In this document: positions 24,741-34,874 of the stretch, in pieces
How the letters are laid out: each line of letters begins with the position of its first letter
Numbering within the stretch: the first letter of the stretch is position 1
Source: Schlegelella_A sp038234975
Lineage (GTDB): Bacteria > Pseudomonadota > Gammaproteobacteria > Burkholderiales > Burkholderiaceae_C
NCBI GenBank assembly: GCA_038234975.1
Contig: JBBSUK010000003.1
Span: 1 to 64,000 of the forward strand
DNA length: 64,000 bases
Direction of reading: 5' to 3'
Notes under the pieces: model-generated
Told to the model about the DNA's origin: nothing
Databases searched by the model: none
Seen by the model: the letters and a program-made list of their open reading frames with translations, nothing else
Translations under genes and position numbers: made by a program

Positions 24741-25670
24741 ATGTCAGAACCTCCAGCTGCACGATCATCGCGCGTCGGCGATGCCCGATCGTCGCGCAGC
24801 GGCGAAAGGCCCGCCCAACCGGCTGCCGCCGAGAAGAAAAACCTGTTCCAGAAGCTCGTCGAGTTCGTCGCGCCCGGGCCCGAGACGCGCCACCTGCTCA
24901 TGGAGCAGCTCGCCGACGCCGAGCAGAAGGAGCTGATCGAGCCCGAGAGCCGGATGATGCTCGAGGGCGTGCTGCGCATGGCCGACATGACCGCCGGCGA
25001 CGTCATGGTCGCCAGCCGCCACATGGACCTGCTCGACATCGACGCGCCGTACGACGCGATGCTGCAGACCGTCATCAAGACGGCCCATTCGCGCTTCCCG
25101 GTCTACGAAGACAAGCGCGACAACATCATCGGCATCCTGCTCGCCAAGGACCTGCTGAAGCTGCAGCGCTGGCCCGAGCTCAAGGTCCGTGCGCTGTTGC
25201 GGCCGGCGTCGTTCGTTCCGGAGTCGAAGTCGCTCAACGAGCTGCTGCGCGAGTTCCGCTCGAGCCGCAACCACCTCGCCGTCGTCATCGACGAGTTCGG
25301 CAGCACCGCCGGCCTCATCACCATCGAGGACGTGCTCGAGGAGATCGTCGGCGAGATCGAGGACGAATTCGACGAGAAGCAGAAGGAAGGCGAAACCGGC
25401 ATCTACACCCTGGCCGACGGCAGCCAGCGTGTGGCGGGCGACACGCCGGTCGAGGCGGTCAAGGTGTTCTACGACGTCGAGCTGCCGACCGACACGTTCG
25501 ACACCATCGGCGGTCTCGTCGCCCACGAGGCCGGCCGGGTGCCGAGCCGCGGCGAGTCGGTGACCACGTTCGGGCTGGTGTTTTCGGTGATGCTCGCGCG
25601 CGGCGGCGCCGTCCGCTGGTTCAAGGTGACACGCGCGGCCGAGGAAGCGCTCGGGTCCGACGGCGCTTGA
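24741..25670 (+). CDS. corC: CorC/HlyC family CBS-domain protein
   Basis: Soluble CBS-pair protein linked to Mg/Co efflux and membrane integrity, 309 residues. An N-terminal charged region (1-60) precedes the CBS pair: MTAGDVMVASRHMDLLDI and HLAVVIDEFGSTAGLITIEDVLEEIVGEIEDEFD are the family hallmarks. The CorC_HlyC domain follows at about 225-305. The stop overlaps a TTG start (TTGA) for lnt. In many Proteobacteria corC (ybeX) and lnt are adjacent, as here. Confidence 0.94.
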   Translation: MSEPPAARSSRVGDARSSRSGERPAQPAAAEKKNLFQKLVEFVAPGPETRHLLMEQLADAEQKELIEPESRMMLEGVLRMADMTAGDVMVASRHMDLLDIDAPYDAMLQTVIKTAHSRFPVYEDKRDNIIGILLAKDLLKLQRWPELKVRALLRPASFVPESKSLNELLREFRSSRNHLAVVIDEFGSTAGLITIEDVLEEIVGEIEDEFDEKQKEGETGIYTLADGSQRVAGDTPVEAVKVFYDVELPTDTFDTIGGLVAHEAGRVPSRGESVTTFGLVFSVMLARGGAVRWFKVTRAAEEALGSDGA

Positions 25671-27253
25671 GCCTCGTCGACGACACCGGCGGGCGTCGAT
25701 CAGCGGTGCTTCGGGAGCCAGGCGCCCGCACGCTGCCGTGGCCCGTCGACATCGCGGTGGTGGGCCTGGCGGGCGCGGTTCAGACCGTGGCTTACGTCCA
25801 TACCGCCTGGTGGCCGCTGCAGCTGTTCGCGCTCGCGCTGCTGGCGTGGCGGGTTCGCGCCGCGTCGCCCGGTCGCGCAGCGGCGCTCGGCTTCGTCTTC
25901 GGCTGCGCGTGGCTGTGCGCCGGCGTGTGGTGGCTCTACGTGAGCCTGCACCGCTACGGCGGATTGCCGGCGTGGATGGCCGCGCTCGCCGTGTTCGCGC
26001 TGGCGAGTTTCCTCTCGCTCTACCTCGCCGCGGCGATGGCGCTCGCAGCTCGATGCAGGCCGGGGAACACGCTGGCCTACGCCGCCGTGTTCGCTGCCGC
26101 GTTCGTGCTCGCCGAGCTGGCACGCGGCGTGATCTTCACCGGATTTCCATGGGTCGCTGCGGGTTATGCGCACGTCGACTCGCCGCTCGGTGGCTGGGCG
26201 CCGTGGATCGGCGTCTACGGCATCGGCGCGCTCGTGGCGTTCGTCGGCGGCGCGATCGCCGGCGCGATCGGCGGCGCCCGCCTGCGCTCGCCCAGGGGCT
26301 GGCTCGCGTCGGGCCTGGCGGCGATCGTCGTCGTGCTCGGCGGCGCCGTCGCCGGCAGCGCCGCGTTCACGAAGCCGACGTCGACGCTCACCGTCACGCT
26401 GCTCCAGGGAAACATTCCCCAGAACGAGAAGTTCGAGGCGCGGTTCATCGACGATGCGCTCGCGCTGCTCGCCTCGCAGCTCGAACGGTCGAAAGGACAG
26501 CTCGTCGTCGGCCCCGAAACGGTGATCCCGCGGCTGCCGGCGCAGCTCGACCCGGCCTGGTGGGGGACCGTGCTCGCGCACTTTCGCGCCGGCCGGCAGT
26601 CGGCGCTGCTCGGCTTGCCGCTCGGCGACGAGACGCTCGGCTACACCAACTCGGTGGCGGGCATCTCGGCGGCGAACGCATCGGCGCCCGACGGCTTCTA
26701 CCGCTACGACAAGCACCACCTCGTGCCGTTCGGCGAATTCATCCCGACCGGCTTTCGCTGGTTCACCGAGCTGATGCACATTCCCCTCGGCGATTTCAAC
26801 CGCGGCCCGCTGGTCGCGCCGTCGTTTGTCGTCGGCGTCGAGCGAGTCGCCCCGAACATCTGCTACGAGGACCTGTTCGGCGAGGAGCTCGCGGCGCGCT
26901 TCTCCGATCCGGCGGCCGCGCCGACGATCCTCGCCAACGTGTCGAACATCGGCTGGTTCGGCGAGACGATCGCGGTGCCGCAGCACCTGCAGATCTCGCG
27001 CATGCGAACGCTGGAGCTGCAGCGGCCGATGCTGCGCGCCACGAACACCGGCACGACGGCGGTGATCGACCACCGCGGCGTCGTCACCGCCGCGCTGCCA
27101 CCGTTCACCCGTGGCACGCTGGACGCGACCGTCGAGGGCCGCAGCGGCGTCACGCCGTACACGTGGTGGGCGGCTCGCTTCGGCCTGTGGCCGCTCGCGC
27201 TCGCCGCCTTCGCGGTGCTCGTGCGGGCCTGGGCGCGCAGACCCCGTCCCTAG
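25667..27253 (+). CDS. lnt: apolipoprotein N-acyltransferase
   Basis: Inner-membrane enzyme that N-acylates lipoproteins, the last step of their maturation. The N-terminal half has several membrane helices, followed by a periplasmic nitrilase-type domain and a last helix near 505-520. The catalytic triad is visible: Glu284 (VGPETVIP), Lys349 (RYDKHHLVPFGE) and Cys399 (PNICYEDLFGE). At 528 residues it is normal. The TTG start overlaps the corC stop; a GTG at 25708 would give a protein 14 residues shorter, with little before the first helix. Confidence 0.95.
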   Translation: MSLVDDTGGRRSAVLREPGARTLPWPVDIAVVGLAGAVQTVAYVHTAWWPLQLFALALLAWRVRAASPGRAAALGFVFGCAWLCAGVWWLYVSLHRYGGLPAWMAALAVFALASFLSLYLAAAMALAARCRPGNTLAYAAVFAAAFVLAELARGVIFTGFPWVAAGYAHVDSPLGGWAPWIGVYGIGALVAFVGGAIAGAIGGARLRSPRGWLASGLAAIVVVLGGAVAGSAAFTKPTSTLTVTLLQGNIPQNEKFEARFIDDALALLASQLERSKGQLVVGPETVIPRLPAQLDPAWWGTVLAHFRAGRQSALLGLPLGDETLGYTNSVAGISAANASAPDGFYRYDKHHLVPFGEFIPTGFRWFTELMHIPLGDFNRGPLVAPSFVVGVERVAPNICYEDLFGEELAARFSDPAAAPTILANVSNIGWFGETIAVPQHLQISRMRTLELQRPMLRATNTGTTAVIDHRGVVTAALPPFTRGTLDATVEGRSGVTPYTWWAARFGLWPLALAAFAVLVRAWARRPRP

Positions 27254-27277
27254 AATCGCGCGGCTTTCCCATTCGAC

Positions 27278-28209
<932 letters not shown>

Positions 28210-28213
<4 letters not shown>

Positions 28214-30309
28214 GCAGTCGCCATACCCTCCTCGTCGAGCTGTTCGTCGAGGAGCTGCCGCCGAAGTCGCTCGCCAAGCTCGGGGCGGCGTTCGCGTCGG
28301 GCATCGTCGACTCGCTGCGGGCGCAGGGGCTCGCATCGGCGGAGGCCGCAGTCACGCCGTACGCGACGCCGCGCCGGCTCGCGGTCTCGATCGACCAGGT
28401 GGCATCACGGGCCACCGACCGTGCTGTGTCGATCAAGCTGATGCCGGCGAGCGTGGGTCTCACGGCGAACGGCGAAGCGACGCCGGCGCTGCTGAAGAAG
28501 CTCGCTGCGGTGGGCGCCGATGCGTCCGTGCTTCCCGAGCTGCAGCGGCGCGCCGACGGCAAGGCCGAATCGCTCTTCCTCGACACGGTGGCGCCCGGCG
28601 CGGCTCTCGCCGACGGCCTGCAGCGCGCGCTCGACGCCGCGATCGCCGCCCTGCCGATCGCCAAGGTGATGCAGTACCAGCTCGCCGACGGCTGGACGAG
28701 CGTGAGCTTCGTCCGCCCGGCGCACGGGCTCGTCGCGCTGCACGGCGCCGATGTCGTGCCGGTGCGTGCGCTCGGGCTGGACGCCGGCCGCGTCACGCGC
28801 GGGCACCGCTTCGAGGGCAGCCGCGAGCCGATCGTGCTCGTCGAGGCGTCGCACTACGCGGATCGGCTCGAGCGCGAAGGCGCGGTGATCGCGTCGTTCG
28901 AGACGCGACGCGATCGGGTCGCGAAGCAGCTCGCGGCGGCGGCGGCGGCGTGCGGCCTGCGCGTGCTCGACGACGCCGACCTGCTCGACGAGGTCACCGC
29001 GCTCGTCGAGCAGCCCAACGTCGTCGCCTGCGCGTTCGACGCGTCGTTCCTCGCCGTGCCCCCCGAGTGCCTGATCCTGACGATGAGGGCCAACCAGAAA
29101 TACTTTCCGCTCGTCGACGCGTCCGGCGCGCTGACCGAGCGCTTCCTCGTCGTGGCGAACGTGTCGCCGGCCGACCCGAGGGCGGTGATCGAAGGCAACG
29201 AGCGCGTCGTTCGCCCCCGCCTGGCCGATGCGAAGTTCTTCTTCGACCAGGATCGCAGGCGCACGCTGGTGTCGCGCGTGCCCGAGCTCGACCGCGTGGT
29301 CTACCACGCCAGGCTCGGCAGCCAGGGCGACCGGGTGCGGCGCCTGCGCCGCATCGCGCGATGGGTCGCCGACGAGATCGGTGCCGACGTCGACCTGGCC
29401 GATCGCGCCGCCGAGCTCGCCAAGGCCGACCTGCTGACCGACATGGTCGGCGAGTTCCCGGAGCTGCAGGGCGTGATGGGGGGCTACTACGCGGCGCACG
29501 ATGGCGAGCACGGCACCGTGGCAGCGGCGATCCGCGGCCAGTACATCCACCGCGCCGGCGAAGGCGAGGCCGGCGGCAACCCGGTCGGCACGGCGCTCGT
29601 CATCGCCGATCGCGCCGAGGCGCTGGTCGGCATCTGGGGCAGCGGCTCGAAGCCGACCGGCGAGAAGGACCCGTTCGCGTTGCGCCGCAGCGCGCTCACC
29701 CTGGTGCGCGCGTTCGAGACGAGCGGCGGCGCGCTCGACCTTCGCGCGCTGATCTGGTTCGCTGCGTCGACGTTCGAGCCTGGCGTCATCACCGACAGCG
29801 CGCTCGGCGAGATCGAGGACTTCGTCTACGAGCGCTACGCCAACCTGCTCGCGGCGACGTACGATGCACGCGCCGTCGACGCGGTGCTGTCGATGCGGCC
29901 GCCGCTCGGCGACGTCGCCCGGCGGCTGCACGCCGTCGCCGACTTCCAGCGGCTCGACGAGTCGGTGGCGCTGGCCGCCGCGAACAAGCGGGTCGGCAAC
30001 ATCCTGCGCAAGGCCGACGCGGCGGTGCCGGCGACGGTCGACGCGTCGCTTCTGGTCGAGCCCGCGGAGGCGGCGCTGCACGGCGCGCTTGGAAAGGTCG
30101 CGCCGGTCGCCGACGCGCGCTACGCCGACGGTGCCTACGTCGACTCGCTGCGGGCGCTCGCTGCGCTGCGCGGCCCTGTCGATGCGTTCTTCGAGGGCGT
30201 CATGGTCAACGCCGACGACGCTGCGCTGCGCGCCAACCGCCTGGCGCTGCTGGCACGGCTGCACGCGGCGATGAATCGCATCGCCGACTTGTCCCGGCTG
30301 GCCGCCTGA
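28210..30309 (+). CDS. glyS: glycyl-tRNA synthetase beta subunit
   Basis: Beta subunit, which binds tRNA-Gly; 699 residues, full length. It starts with TLLVELFVEELPPKSL, carries an HD-like core (VGEFPELQGVMGGYYA) in the middle and ends with the helical anticodon-binding part (FFEGVMVNADDAALRANRL). The start is the GTG at 28210, overlapping the glyQ stop; the very long frame upstream in this phase is antisense or shadow sequence. Confidence 0.96.
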
Positions 30310-30319
30310 GTCGACCACG

Positions 30320-30928
30320 ATGAAGCTCGTCATCCTCGACCGCGACGGCACGATCAACGAGGATCGCGACGACTACGTCAAGACCGCCGAGGAGTGGGTG
30401 GCGGTGCCCGGCGCGCTCGAGGCGATCGCGCGGCTCAACCATGCCGGCTGGCACACCGTGATCGCGACCAACCAGTCGGGGCTGGCGCGCGGCCTCTTCG
30501 ACATGGAAGCGCTGACGGCGATCCACGCCCGCATGAACCGCGAGCTGGCGATGGTCGGCGGCCGGATCGACGCCGTCTTCTTCTGCCCGCACGCGCCCGG
30601 CGACGGTTGCCGCTGCCGCAAGCCCTTGCCGGGCCTGTTCGAGACGATCGCCGAGCGCTACGGAAGCGACCTCGCCGATGCCCACCTCGTCGGCGACTCG
30701 CTGCGCGACCTGCAGGCCGGCGCCGCGGTCGGCTGCCACACCCACTTCGTTCGCAGCGGCAAGGCGGCGCGGCTCGACGACGCCGAGGTCGCCGCGGTGC
30801 TCGCCCTCGTTCCCGGCGCGCGGGCCCACCGCGGCCTTGCCGCCTTCGCGCAGGAACTGCTGCACGACGAGCGGCGCGACCGGGGCTTGCCAGCGGGCGA
30901 GGACTCGGCTTTCGGAGCGCTCGCATGA
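30320..30928 (+). CDS. gmhB: D-glycero-beta-D-manno-heptose-1,7-bisphosphate 7-phosphatase
   Basis: HAD-family phosphatase in the ADP-heptose pathway for lipopolysaccharide core. The catalytic DRDGT (Asp8/Asp10) is at the N-terminus. The zinc-binding loop CPHAPGDGCRCRKP is the diagnostic GmhB feature, and VGDSLRDLQAG is the fourth HAD motif. The 202-residue length is slightly long at the C-terminus. Its stop overlaps the ATG of plsC (ATGA). Confidence 0.93.
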   Translation: MKLVILDRDGTINEDRDDYVKTAEEWVAVPGALEAIARLNHAGWHTVIATNQSGLARGLFDMEALTAIHARMNRELAMVGGRIDAVFFCPHAPGDGCRCRKPLPGLFETIAERYGSDLADAHLVGDSLRDLQAGAAVGCHTHFVRSGKAARLDDAEVAAVLALVPGARAHRGLAAFAQELLHDERRDRGLPAGEDSAFGALA

Positions 30929-31713
30929 GCCGTGCGCTCGCCGTCGTGCGCTCGACGCTGTACGTTGTCTTCCTCGCCGCGACGGTCGCGCCGTGGGGCA
31001 CGGCGGCCGTGCTCTATTCGGTGTTCGTGCGCGGCGAGCGGCTGTACTGGATGTGCGCCGGCTGGCTGCGCGTGTCGGTCTGGGGCGCACGCGTGATCTG
31101 CGGCGTTCGCCACCGCATCCACGGCTGGGAGCATGTTCCCGATTCGCCGGTGGTCCTGCTGTCGAAGCACCAGTCGACGTGGGAGACGCTGGCCTATCCC
31201 ACGCTGATGCCGCACCCGCTGTGCTACGTCTTCAAGCGCGAGCTCCTCTACATCCCGTTCTTCGGCTGGGCGATGGCGCGAATGGACTTGATCCACATCG
31301 ACCGCAGCCGCCGCACGGAAGCCTGGAACAAGGTGGCCGAGCAGGGTCGCAAGTACATGGCGCAGGGCAACTGGGTGATCATGTTTCCCGAAGGCACGCG
31401 CACCGCACGTGGCAGCCAGGGAACCTACAAGAACGGTGGCACGCGGCTCGCCGTGCAGACCGGCCGGCCGGTGCTGCCGGTGGCCGTGACATCTGCGCGC
31501 TGCTGGCCGAAGAAGAGTTTCGTGCTCATCCCCGGGACCATCGACATCTCGATCGGCCGGCCGATCGACTCCGCCGGCCGCGACGCCGACTCGCTGATGC
31601 GCGAAGTCGAGACCTGGATCGAGGCGGAGATGCGGCGCCTCGATCCGCTGGCCTACGCGGCGGCCGCCGAGGCGAGGACGGGCGAAGGCGCGGCCGGAGC
31701 GGGAGCGGCGTGA
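30925..31713 (+). CDS. plsC: 1-acyl-sn-glycerol-3-phosphate acyltransferase
   Basis: Membrane acyltransferase making phosphatidic acid, 262 residues. One or two N-terminal hydrophobic segments (5-35) precede the acyltransferase core. The catalytic motif is HQSTWE (His82, Glu87), that is HX4E rather than HX4D, a variant I recall in related Betaproteobacteria. The second block FPEGTR is at about 153-158. The start ATG overlaps the gmhB stop and the stop overlaps the GTG of the next gene, so this is a tightly coupled run from gmhB. Confidence 0.92.
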   Translation: MSRALAVVRSTLYVVFLAATVAPWGTAAVLYSVFVRGERLYWMCAGWLRVSVWGARVICGVRHRIHGWEHVPDSPVVLLSKHQSTWETLAYPTLMPHPLCYVFKRELLYIPFFGWAMARMDLIHIDRSRRTEAWNKVAEQGRKYMAQGNWVIMFPEGTRTARGSQGTYKNGGTRLAVQTGRPVLPVAVTSARCWPKKSFVLIPGTIDISIGRPIDSAGRDADSLMREVETWIEAEMRRLDPLAYAAAAEARTGEGAAGAGAA

Positions 31714-32591
31714 TCGGCGGCGTGGTTCGAGGTTTGCGGCGCGTCGTCGACGTGCTGCAGCGTTCGCTCTTTGATGACCACGACCAGGACGCGGCGCCGA
31801 CCGCGCCGCAGCCGACTCGTTTGCCGCCGTCGTCGGGCGGTCGCGCGTCGTCGCTGGGCGGCCGCCGCGTCGTCTGGTCGCTGCGCCGCAGCCGTCGACG
31901 CAGCATCGGCTTCGTGGTCGGGCCCGCAGGTCTGGTCGTGTCGGCGCCCAACCGCGCCTCGCTGCGGGAGATCGAGTCGGCGCTGCAGGAGAAGGCGCGC
32001 TGGGTCGTCGCGAGGCTGGACGAACAGGCCGAGCGCCGGGTGCGCGCCGACGCGGCGCGCGTCGTCTGGGCCAGTGGCGCGCTGGTCGCGTTCCTCGGCG
32101 AGCCGCTGCGCATCGTCGTCGACCCCGACGGCGCCGAGCCGACGGCATTCAGCGCCGGCGGGGGCGACGGCGCTCCAGCGCAGCTTCGCCTCGCCCTGCC
32201 ACGCGACGCCGCTCCCGAGCGCCTGCGCGACGCAGTGCACGGCTGGCTGCAACGCCGGGCGATCGATCATTTCACCGCCCGTTGCCGGCATTTCGAGGCG
32301 GCGCTCGCGGTGCGCGTGCGCAGCGTCAAGCTGTCGTCGGCGAAGACGCGCTGGGGCAGCGCGACGACGCGCGGCGATGTCCGCCTGCACTGGCGCCTGA
32401 TCCAGCACGAGCCGGCGACGATCGACTACGTTGTCGCCCACGAGCTCGCGCACCTGCGCGAGATGAACCACGGGCCCCGGTTCTGGCAGGCGGTCCGGTC
32501 CGTGGTGCCCGACGTGGACCGGGAGGTCGCGCGGCTGCGAGAGGCCGCGCGGGACGCGAGTCTCGCGGACGATGCCGCGATGGGCAGGTGA
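31710..32591 (+). CDS. YgjP-like zinc metallopeptidase domain protein (DUF45)
   Basis: A 293-residue protein whose C-terminal half is the YgjP/DUF45 metallopeptidase-like domain. The zinc motif HELAH is at about residues 244-248, with a third ligand His in MNHGPRFW. WGSATTRGDVRLHWRLIQ is also conserved. The first ~55 residues are a variable, Pro-rich extension. Physiological substrates are unknown. The GTG start overlaps the plsC stop. It is convergent with the MBL gene. Confidence 0.9.
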   Translation: MIGGVVRGLRRVVDVLQRSLFDDHDQDAAPTAPQPTRLPPSSGGRASSLGGRRVVWSLRRSRRRSIGFVVGPAGLVVSAPNRASLREIESALQEKARWVVARLDEQAERRVRADAARVVWASGALVAFLGEPLRIVVDPDGAEPTAFSAGGGDGAPAQLRLALPRDAAPERLRDAVHGWLQRRAIDHFTARCRHFEAALAVRVRSVKLSSAKTRWGSATTRGDVRLHWRLIQHEPATIDYVVAHELAHLREMNHGPRFWQAVRSVVPDVDREVARLREAARDASLADDAAMGR

Positions 32592-32592
32592 G

Positions 32593-33672
32593 TCAGCCGG
32601 CAGCGACCGCGGCGAACCGCATCACCTTGTCGTCGCCCGGCTGGCGCGACAGACGTCCGGCATGCCACAGCGCGTGCAGGTGCGCGATCGATTCGCCCAT
32701 CGCGAAGCTCATCTGGTGCGCGTCGAGCGGGCGACGGAAGATCACGGGAACGAGCTCGTAGGCCGACTGCGGCCCCTTCTCGCGGATCGCATCCATCACC
32801 TCGGCAAAGCGGTCTTCGTGATGCGCCTGCAGCTGGTCGATGCGGGTGTGCAGGCCGCGAAACGGTCGGCCGTGCGACGGCAGCACGAGCGTGTCGGCCG
32901 GGACCGCGCGCATCCGCTCGAGCGAGTCGAGGTAGAGGCGCAGCGGGTCAGCCTCGGGCTCGATGTCGATCACGCTCACGTTGGTGGAGATGCGCGGCAG
33001 CACCATGTCGCCGCTGACGAGCACGCCGGCCTCGTCGTCGTGCAGCGACATGTGCTCGGGCGCATGGCCGTAGCCGGCGATGCAGCGCCAGGCATGGCGC
33101 GCGGCGCCGCGACCGATCTCGACGCTGCCGCCGTCGAGCAGGCGCCGGTACTCGGACGGCACCTGCGGCACGAGGCTGCGGTAGTAGTTGCTGCGCTTGC
33201 CGATCTCGGCTGCCTTGGCGTCGGCGGCGAGGCCGTGCTCGACCATGAAGGCGTTCGACACGGGCGCGCTGAAGCCGCTGGTCGCGCCGGAGGCGATGCG
33301 GGCGATGTGGAAATCGGTCGCGCTGATCCAGAGCCGCGCCCCGAATCGCTCGCACAGCCAGTGCGCCGAGCCGATGTGGTCGGGGTGCATGTGGGTGACG
33401 ACGACGCGCAGCACCGGTTCGCCTCCGAGCGGACCGGCGAGGACTTGGTCCCAGTCGGCACGGGTGGCGGGGTTGTCGACGCCGGTGTCGACGAGGGTCC
33501 AGCCGGCTCGGCCGTCGGTCTCGTCGCGGAGCGCCCAGACGTTGATGTGGTCGAGCTGGAAGGGCAGCCCCATGCGGATCCACACGATGCCCGGGGCCAC
33601 CTCGATCGCGCTCCCCCGCTCGGGGAGTGCATCACCGAACGGATAGTCGAGCTGGCTTTCGAGAAGGTTCAT
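32593..33672 (-). CDS. MBL-fold metallohydrolase (LACTB2-like)
   Basis: A 359-residue metallo-beta-lactamase-fold hydrolase. The metal motif THMHPDHIG is at about 93-101, with further ligands in SGDMVLPRIS and the C-terminal LPSHGRPFRG. The last ~80 residues form a winged-helix-like tail (MSFAMGESIAHLHALWHAGRL) as in LACTB2-type proteins. Members hydrolyse thioesters or RNA; this one is divergent from a LiuR-like regulator and shares its operator, so a role in acyl-CoA metabolism is plausible but inferred. Confidence 0.9.
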   Translation of the reverse strand: MNLLESQLDYPFGDALPERGSAIEVAPGIVWIRMGLPFQLDHINVWALRDETDGRAGWTLVDTGVDNPATRADWDQVLAGPLGGEPVLRVVVTHMHPDHIGSAHWLCERFGARLWISATDFHIARIASGATSGFSAPVSNAFMVEHGLAADAKAAEIGKRSNYYRSLVPQVPSEYRRLLDGGSVEIGRGAARHAWRCIAGYGHAPEHMSLHDDEAGVLVSGDMVLPRISTNVSVIDIEPEADPLRLYLDSLERMRAVPADTLVLPSHGRPFRGLHTRIDQLQAHHEDRFAEVMDAIREKGPQSAYELVPVIFRRPLDAHQMSFAMGESIAHLHALWHAGRLSRQPGDDKVMRFAAVAAG

Positions 33673-33685
33673 CGTCGCATTACAC

Positions 33686-33701
33686 TTTACGTAAACGTCA
33701 A
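33686..33701. promoter_or_regulatory. LiuR/MerR-type operator TTTACGT-AA-ACGTCAA
   Basis: A near-perfect inverted repeat with one mismatch between half-sites. It sits in the 48-base divergent region between the MBL hydrolase gene and the MerR-type regulator, where an autoregulated MerR family protein would bind. The pattern fits my memory of LiuR-type sites. I found no second copy near the leucine-degradation genes at 53-56 kb. Confidence 0.72.
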
Positions 33702-33720
33702 TTGTGGAGTGTAGACGCCG

Positions 33721-34176
33721 ATGTCGAACGCCGTTGCCCTCGCGCGCCGCGAGCCAGCCGGGCCGCCGGGTTCACGGCCGGCCGCTCGCCCTGCCGTTCG
33801 CTACACGATCGGCGAGCTCGCGCGCGAGTTCGGCGTCACCACGCGCACCATCCGCTTCTACGAGGATTGCGGCCTGCTCGAGCCGTCGCGTTCCGGCCGC
33901 AACCGCGTCTACACCGCGCGGGACCGCGCGAGGCTGCTGCTGACGGTGCGCGGCAAGCGGCTCGGCCTCAAGCTCGCGGAAGTGAAGGAGCTGATCGAGA
34001 TGTACGACAGCAAGCGCGACACCGGGCCGCAGCTGCGGCGCTTCCTCGCCGTGCTCGCCGCGCACCGGGCGCAGATCGAGCAGCGCATGGTCGACCTGCA
34101 GGCCACGCTCGACGAGGTCGTCGGGCAGCAGTCGGCGGCGCAGCGCGTGCTCGACGCGAAGCGGAGAGCGGCATGA
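33721..34176 (+). CDS. MerR family regulator, LiuR-like
   Basis: A 151-residue MerR-type transcription factor. After a variable ~25-residue tail, the HTH starts YTIGELAREFGVTTRTIRFYEDCGLL (about 28-53); a dimerising coiled coil spans about 110-145. There is no metal-binding Cys pattern, and the family relatives without Cys that control leucine and branched-chain degradation are called LiuR. It is preceded by its probable operator. Its stop overlaps the ATG of the carbonic anhydrase gene. Confidence 0.88.
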   Translation: MSNAVALARREPAGPPGSRPAARPAVRYTIGELAREFGVTTRTIRFYEDCGLLEPSRSGRNRVYTARDRARLLLTVRGKRLGLKLAEVKELIEMYDSKRDTGPQLRRFLAVLAAHRAQIEQRMVDLQATLDEVVGQQSAAQRVLDAKRRAA

Positions 34177-34874
34177 GCGAGCAGGACGCCACCGCCGCCG
34201 CCGACATGACCCCCTCGCTCGACGAGTTGTTCGTTCGCAACCGCGCCTGGGCGGCCAAGATCGAGGGCCGATCACCCGGCTTCTTCACCCGGCTCGACCA
34301 GCAGCAGAACCCGAGGTATCTCTGGATCGGCTGCGCCGACAGCCGCGTGCCGGCCAACGAGCTGGTCGACCTGCTGCCGGGCGAGGTGTTCGTGCACCGC
34401 AACGTCTCCAACGTCGTCGCCCATGGCGACCTCAACTGCCTCGCGGTGGTCCAGTTCGCGACCGACGTGCTCAAGGTGCGGCACATCATGGTCGTCGGGC
34501 ACTCGCGCTGCGGCGGCGTCACCGCGGCGCTCGAGGGCCGCCGCGTCGGCCTCGCCGACAACTGGCTGCGCTACGTGCAGGATGTGCGTGACCGCCATGC
34601 CGACTGGCTCGACAGCGTCGACCCGGAGGTGCGAGTCGATGCGCTCGGCGAGCTCAACGTCGTCGAGCAGGCGCGCCACGTCTGCGAGACGACGGTCGTC
34701 ACCGATGCCTGGGCGCGCGGCCAGCCGGTCGTCGTCCATGGCTGGTTCTACCGGCTGCACAACGGGCTGCTGAAGGACCTGCGCATGACGGTCGATTCGC
34801 CGGCGTCGCTCGAGGCGACGTACACGGCGGCCATCGGCGGCATCCGCGGCCGCTACGACGCGGGCACGCGGTGA
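34173..34874 (+). CDS. can: beta-class carbonic anhydrase
   Basis: Converts CO2 and bicarbonate; 233 residues. Zinc ligands and catalytic pair are seen in CADSRVPANE and GHSRCGGV, the standard Cys/Asp-Arg/His/Cys pattern. The start overlaps the regulator stop (ATGA), and the stop overlaps the GTG of aceK, so regulator, anhydrase and kinase are translated as a coupled string. Confidence 0.95.
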   Translation: MSEQDATAAADMTPSLDELFVRNRAWAAKIEGRSPGFFTRLDQQQNPRYLWIGCADSRVPANELVDLLPGEVFVHRNVSNVVAHGDLNCLAVVQFATDVLKVRHIMVVGHSRCGGVTAALEGRRVGLADNWLRYVQDVRDRHADWLDSVDPEVRVDALGELNVVEQARHVCETTVVTDAWARGQPVVVHGWFYRLHNGLLKDLRMTVDSPASLEATYTAAIGGIRGRYDAGTR

